From assembly GCA_041917855.1 (NCBI GenBank), contig JAYRWT010000088.1, positions 1 through 16,251 on the forward strand: a stretch of DNA of 16,251 nucleotides, read 5' to 3'. This document shows, piece after piece, positions 7,006 to 13,752 of the stretch. Under the pieces are notes generated by a model. That model was not told the origin of the DNA. It was given only the letters and a program-made list of their open reading frames with translations, and ran no database searches. The DNA is from CALBLZ01 sp041917855 (GTDB lineage Bacteria > Patescibacteriota > UBA1384 > CAILIB01). The translations under genes were made by a program, and so were the position numbers. Numbering within the stretch: position 1 is the first letter of the stretch; each line of letters starts with the position of its first letter.

Positions 7006-7632
7006 ATGAGTGAGACAGATTGGATGTCCAGGATAGGGACAACTGAAGATACGTTAATTTGTGCCCTAGGGTGCACCTTACAACCCACGCCTCCCTACGC
7101 TGCGTCTGCGTCCACTATTTCCTCAATTCATGAGGCTGTGCGCTTGCAGCGGGAGCTGACTAGTAGACCAGCGATCCTCTGTGTTGGCAGTGGCTACCGC
7201 ATGCTGCGGCGCTGGGGCGATGGTGAATCGAGACGCATGGTAGAACTTGCTCGTAACGATTACGCACCAGGCCTGGTTACTCAAGAGCCATATAGCTATT
7301 CAACACCAGGAAACGCTGAGGCGGTCGCAGCCTTGCTGCTGAAACGGCCGGCGATTAAGACCATTTACCTAGTGTCTGATCCAATGCAGTCATTGCGAGC
7401 CGCGGTGACCTTTAGAATTATTCTGTGGGTGTCTGGTGTGCCTAACGTCACGATAATCCGCAAGCCGGGTAAGCAGCCAACTGCATACGATGGTGACAAG
7501 TGGTTCATCAGGAGCAAGGCTCTCTGGTGGGCATGGAATTACATTATTGCACCGTGGGCAACACCTGTTCACGTTCTAAAAATGATCTGTAGGCGGTATC
7601 CGCTATCGGTACCGCCCAAGCCAACTAGGTGA
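7006..7632 (+). CDS. YdcF/SanA-like DUF218 protein
   Basis: The 208-residue product resembles the DUF218 (YdcF/ElyC/SanA) fold. There is an N-terminal strand ICALGCTL, an SSIHEAVRLQRE helix, a middle strand and loop ILCVGSGYRM, then the STPGNAEAVAALL helix corresponding to the usual 'nTyeNa' motif, and YLVSDPMQSLRAAVTF corresponding to 'lVTs..HmpRA'. The usual His of the last motif appears replaced by Gln. Unlike ElyC and SanA it has no N-terminal membrane segments and looks cytosolic. DUF218 proteins are linked to envelope polysaccharide and undecaprenyl-phosphate metabolism, but their biochemistry is poorly defined. A weak GGTGA precedes the ATG. It is the last gene before a strong hairpin terminator. 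Confidence 0.68.
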   Translation: MSETDWMSRIGTTEDTLICALGCTLQPTPPYAASASTISSIHEAVRLQRELTSRPAILCVGSGYRMLRRWGDGESRRMVELARNDYAPGLVTQEPYSYSTPGNAEAVAALLLKRPAIKTIYLVSDPMQSLRAAVTFRIILWVSGVPNVTIIRKPGKQPTAYDGDKWFIRSKALWWAWNYIIAPWATPVHVLKMICRRYPLSVPPKPTR

Positions 7633-7634
7633 CA

Positions 7635-7671
7635 ATAAACCCTGACTAACAAACTGTTCGTCAGGGTTTAT
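7635..7671 (+). terminator. Strong hairpin terminator after the DUF218 gene
   Basis: Twelve consecutive base pairs join 7635-7646 to 7660-7671, and after a T/C mismatch a further AACA/TGTT closes on a 3-nt loop. It begins 3 bp after the TGA at 7630-7632. The downstream strand has TGCTTTGCTC rather than a true U-tract. It separates the uvrC/tig-side transcription from the promoter at 7674-7702. Confidence 0.75.
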
Positions 7672-7673
7672 GC

Positions 7674-7702
7674 TTTGCTCAGGTTTACGGTTTTGGTATA
7701 TT
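7674..7702 (+). promoter_or_regulatory. Extended -10 promoter for the SDR gene, probably leaderless
   Basis: TATATT at 7697-7702 is preceded by TGG (7694-7696), an extended -10. TTTGCT or TTGCTC (7674-7680) lies 16-17 bp upstream as a weak -35. Only 6 nt separate the -10 from ATG 7709, so the expected start of transcription falls on the start codon. Confidence 0.55.
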
Positions 7703-7708
7703 TGGGGT

Positions 7709-8776
7709 ATGTCTACACAAAAATCATCCTCAGCCGCAAAAGGAAAAGTATTGGTAACCGGGGGCTCCGGTTTTTTGGGTATTAACCTTATACGTTTTCT
7801 TCTAGAAAAGGGTTACGCTGTACGCTCAATTGACCTCTTGCCATTTGATTATCCAGAGGCAGATAAGATTGAACACCTCGTTGGCGATATTCGTGATCGT
7901 GATCAGCTAAAGAGCTCTATGAAGGGTATTGATCTGATTGTGCACTGTGCCATGGCCTTACCCCTCTACCCAGCTGAAGACATTTACACCACCGGTATTA
8001 ACGGTACACGCAACGTGGTGCAGCTAGCCCGCGAGCTTAAAATTCCTCGCGTTGTACACATCTCCTCTACTGCGGTGTACGGTATTCCAGACCATCACCC
8101 ACTAGTGGAAGGCGATGTCATGGATGGTGTTGGTCCGTACGGCAAAGCAAAGGTACAGGCAGAGTTTGAATGCTTGCAAGAGCGCGCCAAGGGTCTCTGC
8201 GTGCCAATTATCCGCCCAAAGTCTTTTGTTGGTCCTGAGCGCTTGGGTGTGTTTGCTCTCTTTTACGATTGGGCTGCCGATAAGCATGGCTTTCCAATGA
8301 TTGGCAATGGTAAGAATCGTTACCAGCTCTTGGATGTAGAAGACCTCTGCGATGCAATTTGGCGCTGCCTCTGGATGCCTGAAGAAAAGGTGAACGACAC
8401 CTTTAATATTGGCGCGGCGGAGTTTACCACTATGCGTGAGGACTACCAGGCCGTGCTGGACGAAGCAGGCTTTGGCAAAAAGGTAAAAGGCACACCTGCA
8501 ATGCTGATTATTTGGACATTGCGTACACTCGAAAAAATGAAGCTCTCCCCACTGTATAAGTGGGTGTATGAAACTGCTTCAAAAGACTCTTTCGTCAGCA
8601 TAGAAAAAGCGCAGAAGCAGCTGGACTGGCAGCCAAAATATTCCAATAAAGATGCCATGGTGCGCAACTACCGCTGGTTTATAGAAAACCGCAAAAAGTT
8701 TAAGGGTGAGGGCGGCGTAACCCACCGTCTACCTTGGAAACAAGGTGCCATTGGCTTGGCAAAAATGTTCTTTTAA
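7709..8776 (+). CDS. NAD-dependent epimerase/dehydratase (extended SDR)
   Basis: The 355-residue protein has an N-terminal Rossmann NAD site (KVLVTGGSGFLG, the GxxGxxG signature), an acidic residue after the second strand (RSIDLL), VGDIRD, the active-site region HISSTAVYG and the catalytic YGKAK (Tyr-x-x-x-Lys). Then come the RPKSFVGPERLG and YQLLDVEDLCDAI segments typical of nucleotide-sugar epimerases and 3-beta-HSD-like members. The substrate cannot be read from sequence. Next to an AftB-like transferase it may epimerise or reduce a sugar donor, possibly nucleotide- or polyprenyl-linked. ATG 7709 (MSTQKSS) is preferred: an upstream in-frame ATG at 7670 lies inside the terminator stem and before the promoter. 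No Shine-Dalgarno is present. Confidence 0.88.
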   Translation: MSTQKSSSAAKGKVLVTGGSGFLGINLIRFLLEKGYAVRSIDLLPFDYPEADKIEHLVGDIRDRDQLKSSMKGIDLIVHCAMALPLYPAEDIYTTGINGTRNVVQLARELKIPRVVHISSTAVYGIPDHHPLVEGDVMDGVGPYGKAKVQAEFECLQERAKGLCVPIIRPKSFVGPERLGVFALFYDWAADKHGFPMIGNGKNRYQLLDVEDLCDAIWRCLWMPEEKVNDTFNIGAAEFTTMREDYQAVLDEAGFGKKVKGTPAMLIIWTLRTLEKMKLSPLYKWVYETASKDSFVSIEKAQKQLDWQPKYSNKDAMVRNYRWFIENRKKFKGEGGVTHRLPWKQGAIGLAKMFF

Positions 8777-8785
8777 CTAGGGGTC

Positions 8786-10438
8786 GTGGGGGCACTACAA
8801 GCACTCAAGCGAGAGATGGGCAGGCAGCTACTGCCCACCTTGCTTTTTTACCTGGCAGCAGGACTGTTTGTGTATGCCGTACTCGTGAATGCCTGGGTGG
8901 CTGACGATGCATTTATTAGCATGCGTCATGCACAAAACCTGGTTGAGGGCGCTGGATTAACTTTTAACCCTGGTGAACGCGTACAAGGCTTCACTAACCC
9001 TCTCTGGACACTGATTTTAGCCTTAGTAAGGTTGATCAGTACTAATCTTTTTGTTTTTTCTTTTGTCGCTGCTGGCCTTGGTGCAGTAGCAATAGTCTGG
9101 CTGCTACGAGTACGGACAAAATCAATCTACACCGCTACGGTAGTGCTCGTACTCCTCGCTTCGTCTAAGGCGTTTGTGGAGTACACGTCGTCTGGTCTAG
9201 AGAATACACTGGCACACGTGCTGTTGATGACATTAACTTTTTTGTACCTGGGGAAGGAAAACTTGGCCAAGGGTTCGTTTTGGCTTAAGCACCACTATTT
9301 TATACTGAGCCTACTGACTGCCCTAGCTGTTTTTAATCGCTTTGATCACGCCTTACTGGTACTGCCGCTCTGGGTAGTTGAAACCTGGCAACTGGGATTA
9401 AAAAAAGCCTGGAAGCAAGCGCTGCTAGCGTTTTCGCCACTGATTGTCTGGTGTGTATTTGCCCTGGTGTACTATGGCTTTTTGCTGCCAAATACGTACT
9501 ATGCAAAACTTTCGGCTGGTTTGCCGAGCGCCTGGTACTGGGAGCGGGGGCTACATTACTTCCGTAATTCACTAGCCTGGGATCCGCTAACCCTACTCCT
9601 TATACTCAGCATCGTTATATGGGCAATCGCGGCACGCAGTCGTCGGTATGTCGTCATAGTCGGTGGGATAGTAGCCTACCTAATTTATGTAGCATCAATT
9701 GGTGGTGACTTTATGTCGGGTCGTCATTTTACTGCTCCGCTCGCGGTGAGTATTGTGCTCGGCGCAGTGCTAGTTGAGGGGCTTATGAACTCGCGCATGG
9801 TAAAAGGCTGGCAGGTAATGGCTGGGCTGGTGCCCTTAGTACTGGTTGGCTGGGTGATCGCTCCCTATAATCCGATCATTCATCCGTTGTTTCAGGAAAC
9901 GCGTAGCCCACTTACATCTTATAGTGGGGCAGATGCTATTGCCGATGAGGCGCTCTACTACTGCCCAGAAAACTGTTTAATGAACGCCAGTAGGCACTAC
10001 AACAACTGGCAAAGGGGATCATTTGGCTTTATAGAGGGTATTCCCCCGCGTGACCTACCGGTAGTTATGGTTGGGGGGATGGGAATGGCGGGTTACTACG
10101 TGCCAAGTATTCGCTACATCGATGTATTTGCGTTGGGGGATCCGCTCTTAGCACGACTCCCCTACGACGTTACGTACAATCAAGCAGACTTACGCATTGG
10201 TCATATTGGTCGAAAAGTTCCGGCAGGGTATGTACAGACGCTCAAGACTGGTCAGAATAGCATAGTAACACCTTGCTTACGTGATCTTTATAATGATTTG
10301 CAAAAAGTAGTAGCCGACCCCATATTCTCAGGCGAGCGTTGGCGGGCTATCCTTCGCATGCACGCACCAGGTAAGAATTACTTGGCAAGCTGCACAAATG
10401 AACAGGGAACGGTGACCTATCAACACGGTTGGGAGTAA
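8786..10438 (+). CDS. AftB-like membrane arabinofuranosyltransferase (GT-C fold)
   Basis: The 550-residue multi-pass protein begins with a membrane segment followed by VADDAFISMRHAQNL, GLTFNPGERVQGFTNPLWTL. This closely follows the mycobacterial AftB family, whose first loop carries the catalytic Asp-Asp (here Asp40-Asp41). Other matches are GFLLPNTYYAKLSAG in a later external loop and GGDFMSGRHF near residue 306. The last ~180 residues form a soluble, presumably external domain with CPENC. AftB adds terminal beta-(1->2) arabinofuranose from decaprenylphosphoryl-arabinose on the outer membrane face. The linked UbiA-family gene makes the precursor of that donor. The start is GTG 8786 after AGGGG, or ATG 8816. 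The sugar actually transferred is inferred, not shown. Confidence 0.82.
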   Translation: MGALQALKREMGRQLLPTLLFYLAAGLFVYAVLVNAWVADDAFISMRHAQNLVEGAGLTFNPGERVQGFTNPLWTLILALVRLISTNLFVFSFVAAGLGAVAIVWLLRVRTKSIYTATVVLVLLASSKAFVEYTSSGLENTLAHVLLMTLTFLYLGKENLAKGSFWLKHHYFILSLLTALAVFNRFDHALLVLPLWVVETWQLGLKKAWKQALLAFSPLIVWCVFALVYYGFLLPNTYYAKLSAGLPSAWYWERGLHYFRNSLAWDPLTLLLILSIVIWAIAARSRRYVVIVGGIVAYLIYVASIGGDFMSGRHFTAPLAVSIVLGAVLVEGLMNSRMVKGWQVMAGLVPLVLVGWVIAPYNPIIHPLFQETRSPLTSYSGADAIADEALYYCPENCLMNASRHYNNWQRGSFGFIEGIPPRDLPVVMVGGMGMAGYYVPSIRYIDVFALGDPLLARLPYDVTYNQADLRIGHIGRKVPAGYVQTLKTGQNSIVTPCLRDLYNDLQKVVADPIFSGERWRAILRMHAPGKNYLASCTNEQGTVTYQHGWE

Positions 10439-10439
10439 C

Positions 10440-12086
10440 ATGACCATCTTTCTCATTGGTATTCTGCGCATCGTCCTCCTCGTTGGTACGGGGCTACTAT
10501 TAACCGGGTACTTTGGGTTGCAGTACATTAAGCGTGATCACCAGCCACGGCTGCGGCGTTACCTAAACACCGGAATGATCGTGGCGGCCGTATTTGCTGG
10601 CCTGCTCTACCTAAACCTTGGGTACGGCCGAGCGCTCGATAATGCTTATGCTAGTACCGCCGAGAAGTACGTACACTACCATGAGCAATTCCATTTTTAC
10701 TTTGGCAGCAAGTACATTAAGAATGTTTCTTACGACAACTTATACAAGGCAACGTACCTGGCTGCCGTTGATTTACGGCTAGCGGGTGGGGTAAAGATTC
10801 TGCGCAACTTAAATGATTTTGGGGAGTACCCTGCCGTTCGAGCAGAGATTGAACGTAACGATATTGTTGGAAGATTTTCTCCCGCGGAGTGGCAAAATTT
10901 TAAGTCTGATCTAGCCACGTTTTTAGCGGCTCGGAATATAAACTTACAGAGCTTTTTGCTCGATCACGGCAATACTGGTTCGCCTGTTTGGGCCATACCA
11001 GCCCACTTACTAACCAGGTTCGTTACCCCGGGTGATGGTGTGCTAGTTGTGCTCGCACTCTTTGATTTATTGATTTTAGGCTTGATTGCGACACTGATTG
11101 GCCGGAGCTTTGGTCTAGTCACTGGTGTTGTAGCACTTGTCCTAATGACCTGTGCTCCATATGTAAGTGATTACCTACTGGGTAGTTTCTTGCGCTTTGA
11201 CTGGCTGTTTGCCACTGCCCTGGGCTTTTACTTTGCTCAGCAAAAACGCTGGTCAGCGAGTGGCGTAGCATTTGCCTATGCTGTGCTTAGTAAGTTATTC
11301 CCCATTTTCTTTGTCATTGCCCTTGGTGTAAAGGCTTGCTGGGCACTGTATCAAAAGTGGCAGCCACTTGAGTCGGCAGTAGATATAACTCACTACAAAA
11401 AGTTCTTTACAGGCTTTGCCCTTGGCTTGCTTTGGTTCTTTATACTGAGCGCTGCTTACTTTGGCGGTACCAGTTTGTGGTCTGGGTATGCAGCGCGCAC
11501 CGAAGCAACACTATCCGAAAAGTTTTATCTAACAAATTACTCGCTGCGCATGCCATTCCTGCAGGTACTAGATAACGGCATGGTGAACACCATAGAAGAT
11601 CGCTTTGTGCCTCCAGTCGTGAGCATGGGTAAACCTGAGGTTAGTTTGGCCACTTACGCTACGGCTTGGTGGGTGTTGTTACTCACGCTCGGCGCGCTCT
11701 ACGCTTGGTTAATTCGCCGTCGTACAGATATTCAAGCGCTGGCGCTCGGCGTGCCATTGATCTTTTTCTTTTTAGTAGTAAACCCCTACTACTACAGCAT
11801 GTTGGCGTTATTTGCCTTGTACTGGTTACCCGAGGCAGGTAAGCGAAAGGCGAGCCTAGTGGGTATGTGGGCCCTGCTTACTATGCTGATGTGTTTTTAT
11901 TACTTCCAGCACTATAGCTACTACTATTACGGCGGCTACCTAATGAGCTGGTTACTAACCTTAGTATTCTTTACCCTGCCTATTGTCGAGCTTTGGCGAT
12001 TTTGGCGCGATGGGGGAGTAGAAACTGACGGAAGGACTGCCAGAGGCCGAATCGCTGCGCTTCTAGAACGAGTACGAGCACGATAG
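10440..12086 (+). CDS. Multi-pass GT-C-like membrane protein, paralogue A
   Basis: The 548-residue protein has about ten or more hydrophobic segments. The large first external loop carries the motif HEQFHFYFGSKY (residues 81-92) and later DHGNTGSP (175-182), then LRFDW (251-255) in the membrane part, and SKLFPIFF. Layout and motif spacing resemble GT-C glycosyltransferases that use polyprenyl-phosphate sugars, though I do not recognise a named family. It starts 1 bp after the AftB-like gene, with GGGAG 4 nt before its ATG, so it belongs to that operon. The C-terminal ~35 residues form a basic cytosolic tail encoded opposite the end of the reverse gene. The reverse gene encodes a clear paralogue with the same motifs. 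Confidence 0.75.
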   Translation: MTIFLIGILRIVLLVGTGLLLTGYFGLQYIKRDHQPRLRRYLNTGMIVAAVFAGLLYLNLGYGRALDNAYASTAEKYVHYHEQFHFYFGSKYIKNVSYDNLYKATYLAAVDLRLAGGVKILRNLNDFGEYPAVRAEIERNDIVGRFSPAEWQNFKSDLATFLAARNINLQSFLLDHGNTGSPVWAIPAHLLTRFVTPGDGVLVVLALFDLLILGLIATLIGRSFGLVTGVVALVLMTCAPYVSDYLLGSFLRFDWLFATALGFYFAQQKRWSASGVAFAYAVLSKLFPIFFVIALGVKACWALYQKWQPLESAVDITHYKKFFTGFALGLLWFFILSAAYFGGTSLWSGYAARTEATLSEKFYLTNYSLRMPFLQVLDNGMVNTIEDRFVPPVVSMGKPEVSLATYATAWWVLLLTLGALYAWLIRRRTDIQALALGVPLIFFFLVVNPYYYSMLALFALYWLPEAGKRKASLVGMWALLTMLMCFYYFQHYSYYYYGGYLMSWLLTLVFFTLPIVELWRFWRDGGVETDGRTARGRIAALLERVRAR

Positions 12087-13602
12087 CAAGGCTCAGCCAA
12101 AAACTGGTAGTAGCCAGAGCTAGCGGCTCACTGTTTCGATGTGAGAGATAGTGGTATACGGCCCATGGCAGCAGAAAAATGACTCCGTACCATGTGGCAT
12201 GGGAGCTCTTTGCTTTACGTGCCCAAAAGAGCGTAAAGACAGCGAAAAGAATCATGTAGTACATGTACAACGACAGAAACAGGAAGAGCAAAAGGCTGCT
12301 TAGGGCAATGGCATCAATTTCATCCTCATTTTTTAGCACAACGGCTATTAGTAGGAGGGCAAGTAGGCCAAGGGTTACAAAGTAGCTACCCGCAAACGGA
12401 GGGTTGTTAAAGTCTATGCCCTGCTGGCTTAGTGGAATAATTGGAACAAACCAGTTGCCTACATAGTCTGTCATCTGTGGGCTGGCGAGCTGCGAAAACG
12501 GCGCCTTAAACGAGTAGCTGTAATCGATATTATCGTTTTTAGCTGCCGTGCTAATACGCTCAATATACTCCGGCCAAAGGTTTGGTGTTTTGTAGAAGTA
12601 AGCGCTGCTGATACCCACAGCCAGGGCTAGTCCCCCCGCCACGGAGCCAAAGAACACAAGATAGTGTTTTGGCATTTTTTTGGTAGTTATAAGAGCTTTA
12701 ATCGCGAGGGCGCCTAGGCCTACCAGGAATAAAATGGGAAATAGCTTGCTAGCAATGGCGTACCCAAAGAGTAAGCCAGACCCCACGTACCGTTTTTTCT
12801 GGAATAAGCAGGTGCCTATTACTACGGCCGCAAACCAGTCAAAACGTAGGAGTGAGCCAAAGGTAAAGTCAAATACGTAGGGCATGATGCTAAATGCGAG
12901 TACGCAGAGCACCATTACTGTGCCACCAAAGCTGCGGTAGAGCAGTATCACACAAGCTATGAGCAGGGTAATATCCAGTAGTGAAAGCCAGAAGAAAGTA
13001 GGTAGGGTAGCCGAAGTGTGTTGAGTCAGTAGACTGGGGAGAACTGCCCAGGCGGGGGAGCCGGTGTTACCGTGATCGGCAAAAAGCTTGGCGTGTACCC
13101 GAGGATTAAAGCTGAAGTATGCTTGTACGTCGGAGACATATTCTGCCCAGCGCTCGGGGGTAAAACGCGCTTTTACCTCAGTAGGGCTGATCATGCGCGC
13201 GCTGATCCAGTTAAAGGTGAGCGGGTCACGCATGCCACTAACAGCACTCATCTCCAGGCCGAGCTCCTGGCTGGCCACGTAGGTTGCCGTGTAGAGGTTG
13301 CCATAGCCAAGCTCGGGTAGGTACTTGCTGCCAAAGTAAAAGTGGTACTGCTCGTGGGTATGAGTAACGTAGGTGAGGGGGTCGTTATCTGTAACCCAAA
13401 CCTTGTAAAAAAAGTGTCCAGCATTTGTCCAGGCAAAAATAGAGAGGACTCCAACTATGCCAGCACCAAACTTGAGCCATTTTTTGTATGAGACTTGATG
13501 TGCACTCGAGCCGTAGGTGAGTAGGGTGTAGCGTGCAATTAAATAACCCACACCCAAAATGATTAGGGCGATCTTAATAATGGAAACAAGGTAGAGGTTC
13601 AT
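11980..13602 (-). CDS. Multi-pass GT-C-like membrane protein, paralogue B
   Basis: The 540-residue protein is paralogous to the facing gene. It shares HEQYHFYFGSKY, ADHGNTGSPAWA, LLRFDWFAA and SKLFPILF in the same order and a similar number of membrane segments. Differences lie mainly in the external loop and C-terminal half, so the duplication is old. I chose ATG 13602 (MNLYLVSIIKIALIIL), which aligns with the paralogue's N-terminus (MTIFLIGILRIVLLV) and lies 6 nt after a TATGAT -10 box; an upstream in-frame start at 13635 adds 11 residues lying within the promoter. It overlaps the end of the + strand paralogue by 107 bp tail to tail, with no terminator between. Probable role: a glycosyltransferase using a lipid-linked sugar; acceptor unknown. 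Confidence 0.75.
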   Translation of the reverse strand: MNLYLVSIIKIALIILGVGYLIARYTLLTYGSSAHQVSYKKWLKFGAGIVGVLSIFAWTNAGHFFYKVWVTDNDPLTYVTHTHEQYHFYFGSKYLPELGYGNLYTATYVASQELGLEMSAVSGMRDPLTFNWISARMISPTEVKARFTPERWAEYVSDVQAYFSFNPRVHAKLFADHGNTGSPAWAVLPSLLTQHTSATLPTFFWLSLLDITLLIACVILLYRSFGGTVMVLCVLAFSIMPYVFDFTFGSLLRFDWFAAVVIGTCLFQKKRYVGSGLLFGYAIASKLFPILFLVGLGALAIKALITTKKMPKHYLVFFGSVAGGLALAVGISSAYFYKTPNLWPEYIERISTAAKNDNIDYSYSFKAPFSQLASPQMTDYVGNWFVPIIPLSQQGIDFNNPPFAGSYFVTLGLLALLLIAVVLKNEDEIDAIALSSLLLFLFLSLYMYYMILFAVFTLFWARKAKSSHATWYGVIFLLPWAVYHYLSHRNSEPLALATTSFWLSLAIVLVLVLEAQRFGLWQSFRQFLLPHRAKIAKARQ

Positions 13603-13608
13603 GTACTG

Positions 13609-13614
13609 ATCATA
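13609..13614 (-). promoter_or_regulatory. -10 element for paralogue B, probably leaderless
   Basis: On the reverse strand TATGAT (one mismatch to TATAAT) ends 6 nt before ATG 13602. The spacing is the same as at 7709. No convincing -35 is seen 17 bp upstream. Confidence 0.45.
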
Positions 13615-13663
13615 CCGTATTCTGGGGCTGACCACAGTATCTACATAGCTCAGTCGTGTGTGA

Positions 13664-13674
13664 GTGTATTACAC
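13664..13674. promoter_or_regulatory. Palindrome in the divergent intergenic region
   Basis: GTGTA-T-TACAC is a perfect 11-bp palindrome, roughly midway between the divergent starts at 13602 (-) and 13753 (+). It could be an operator serving both. The only evidence is symmetry and position. Confidence 0.3.
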
Positions 13675-13713
13675 ATGCGCCTACTTACGGCCTGCGAAAG
13701 ATTGGCACATAGC

Positions 13714-13742
13714 TTGCGCCATAGCCCTCGGGGGGCGATAAT
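13714..13742 (+). promoter_or_regulatory. Promoter for the large surface-protein gene
   Basis: TTGCGC (13714-13719) and GATAAT (13737-13742, five of six matches to TATAAT) are spaced by exactly 17 bp. An overlapping TAATAT (13739-13744) is an alternative -10. The ATG at 13753 is 8-10 nt downstream, so the mRNA leader would be about 0-4 nt and there is no Shine-Dalgarno. Confidence 0.6.
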
Positions 13743-13752
13743 ATAGGTGTAT

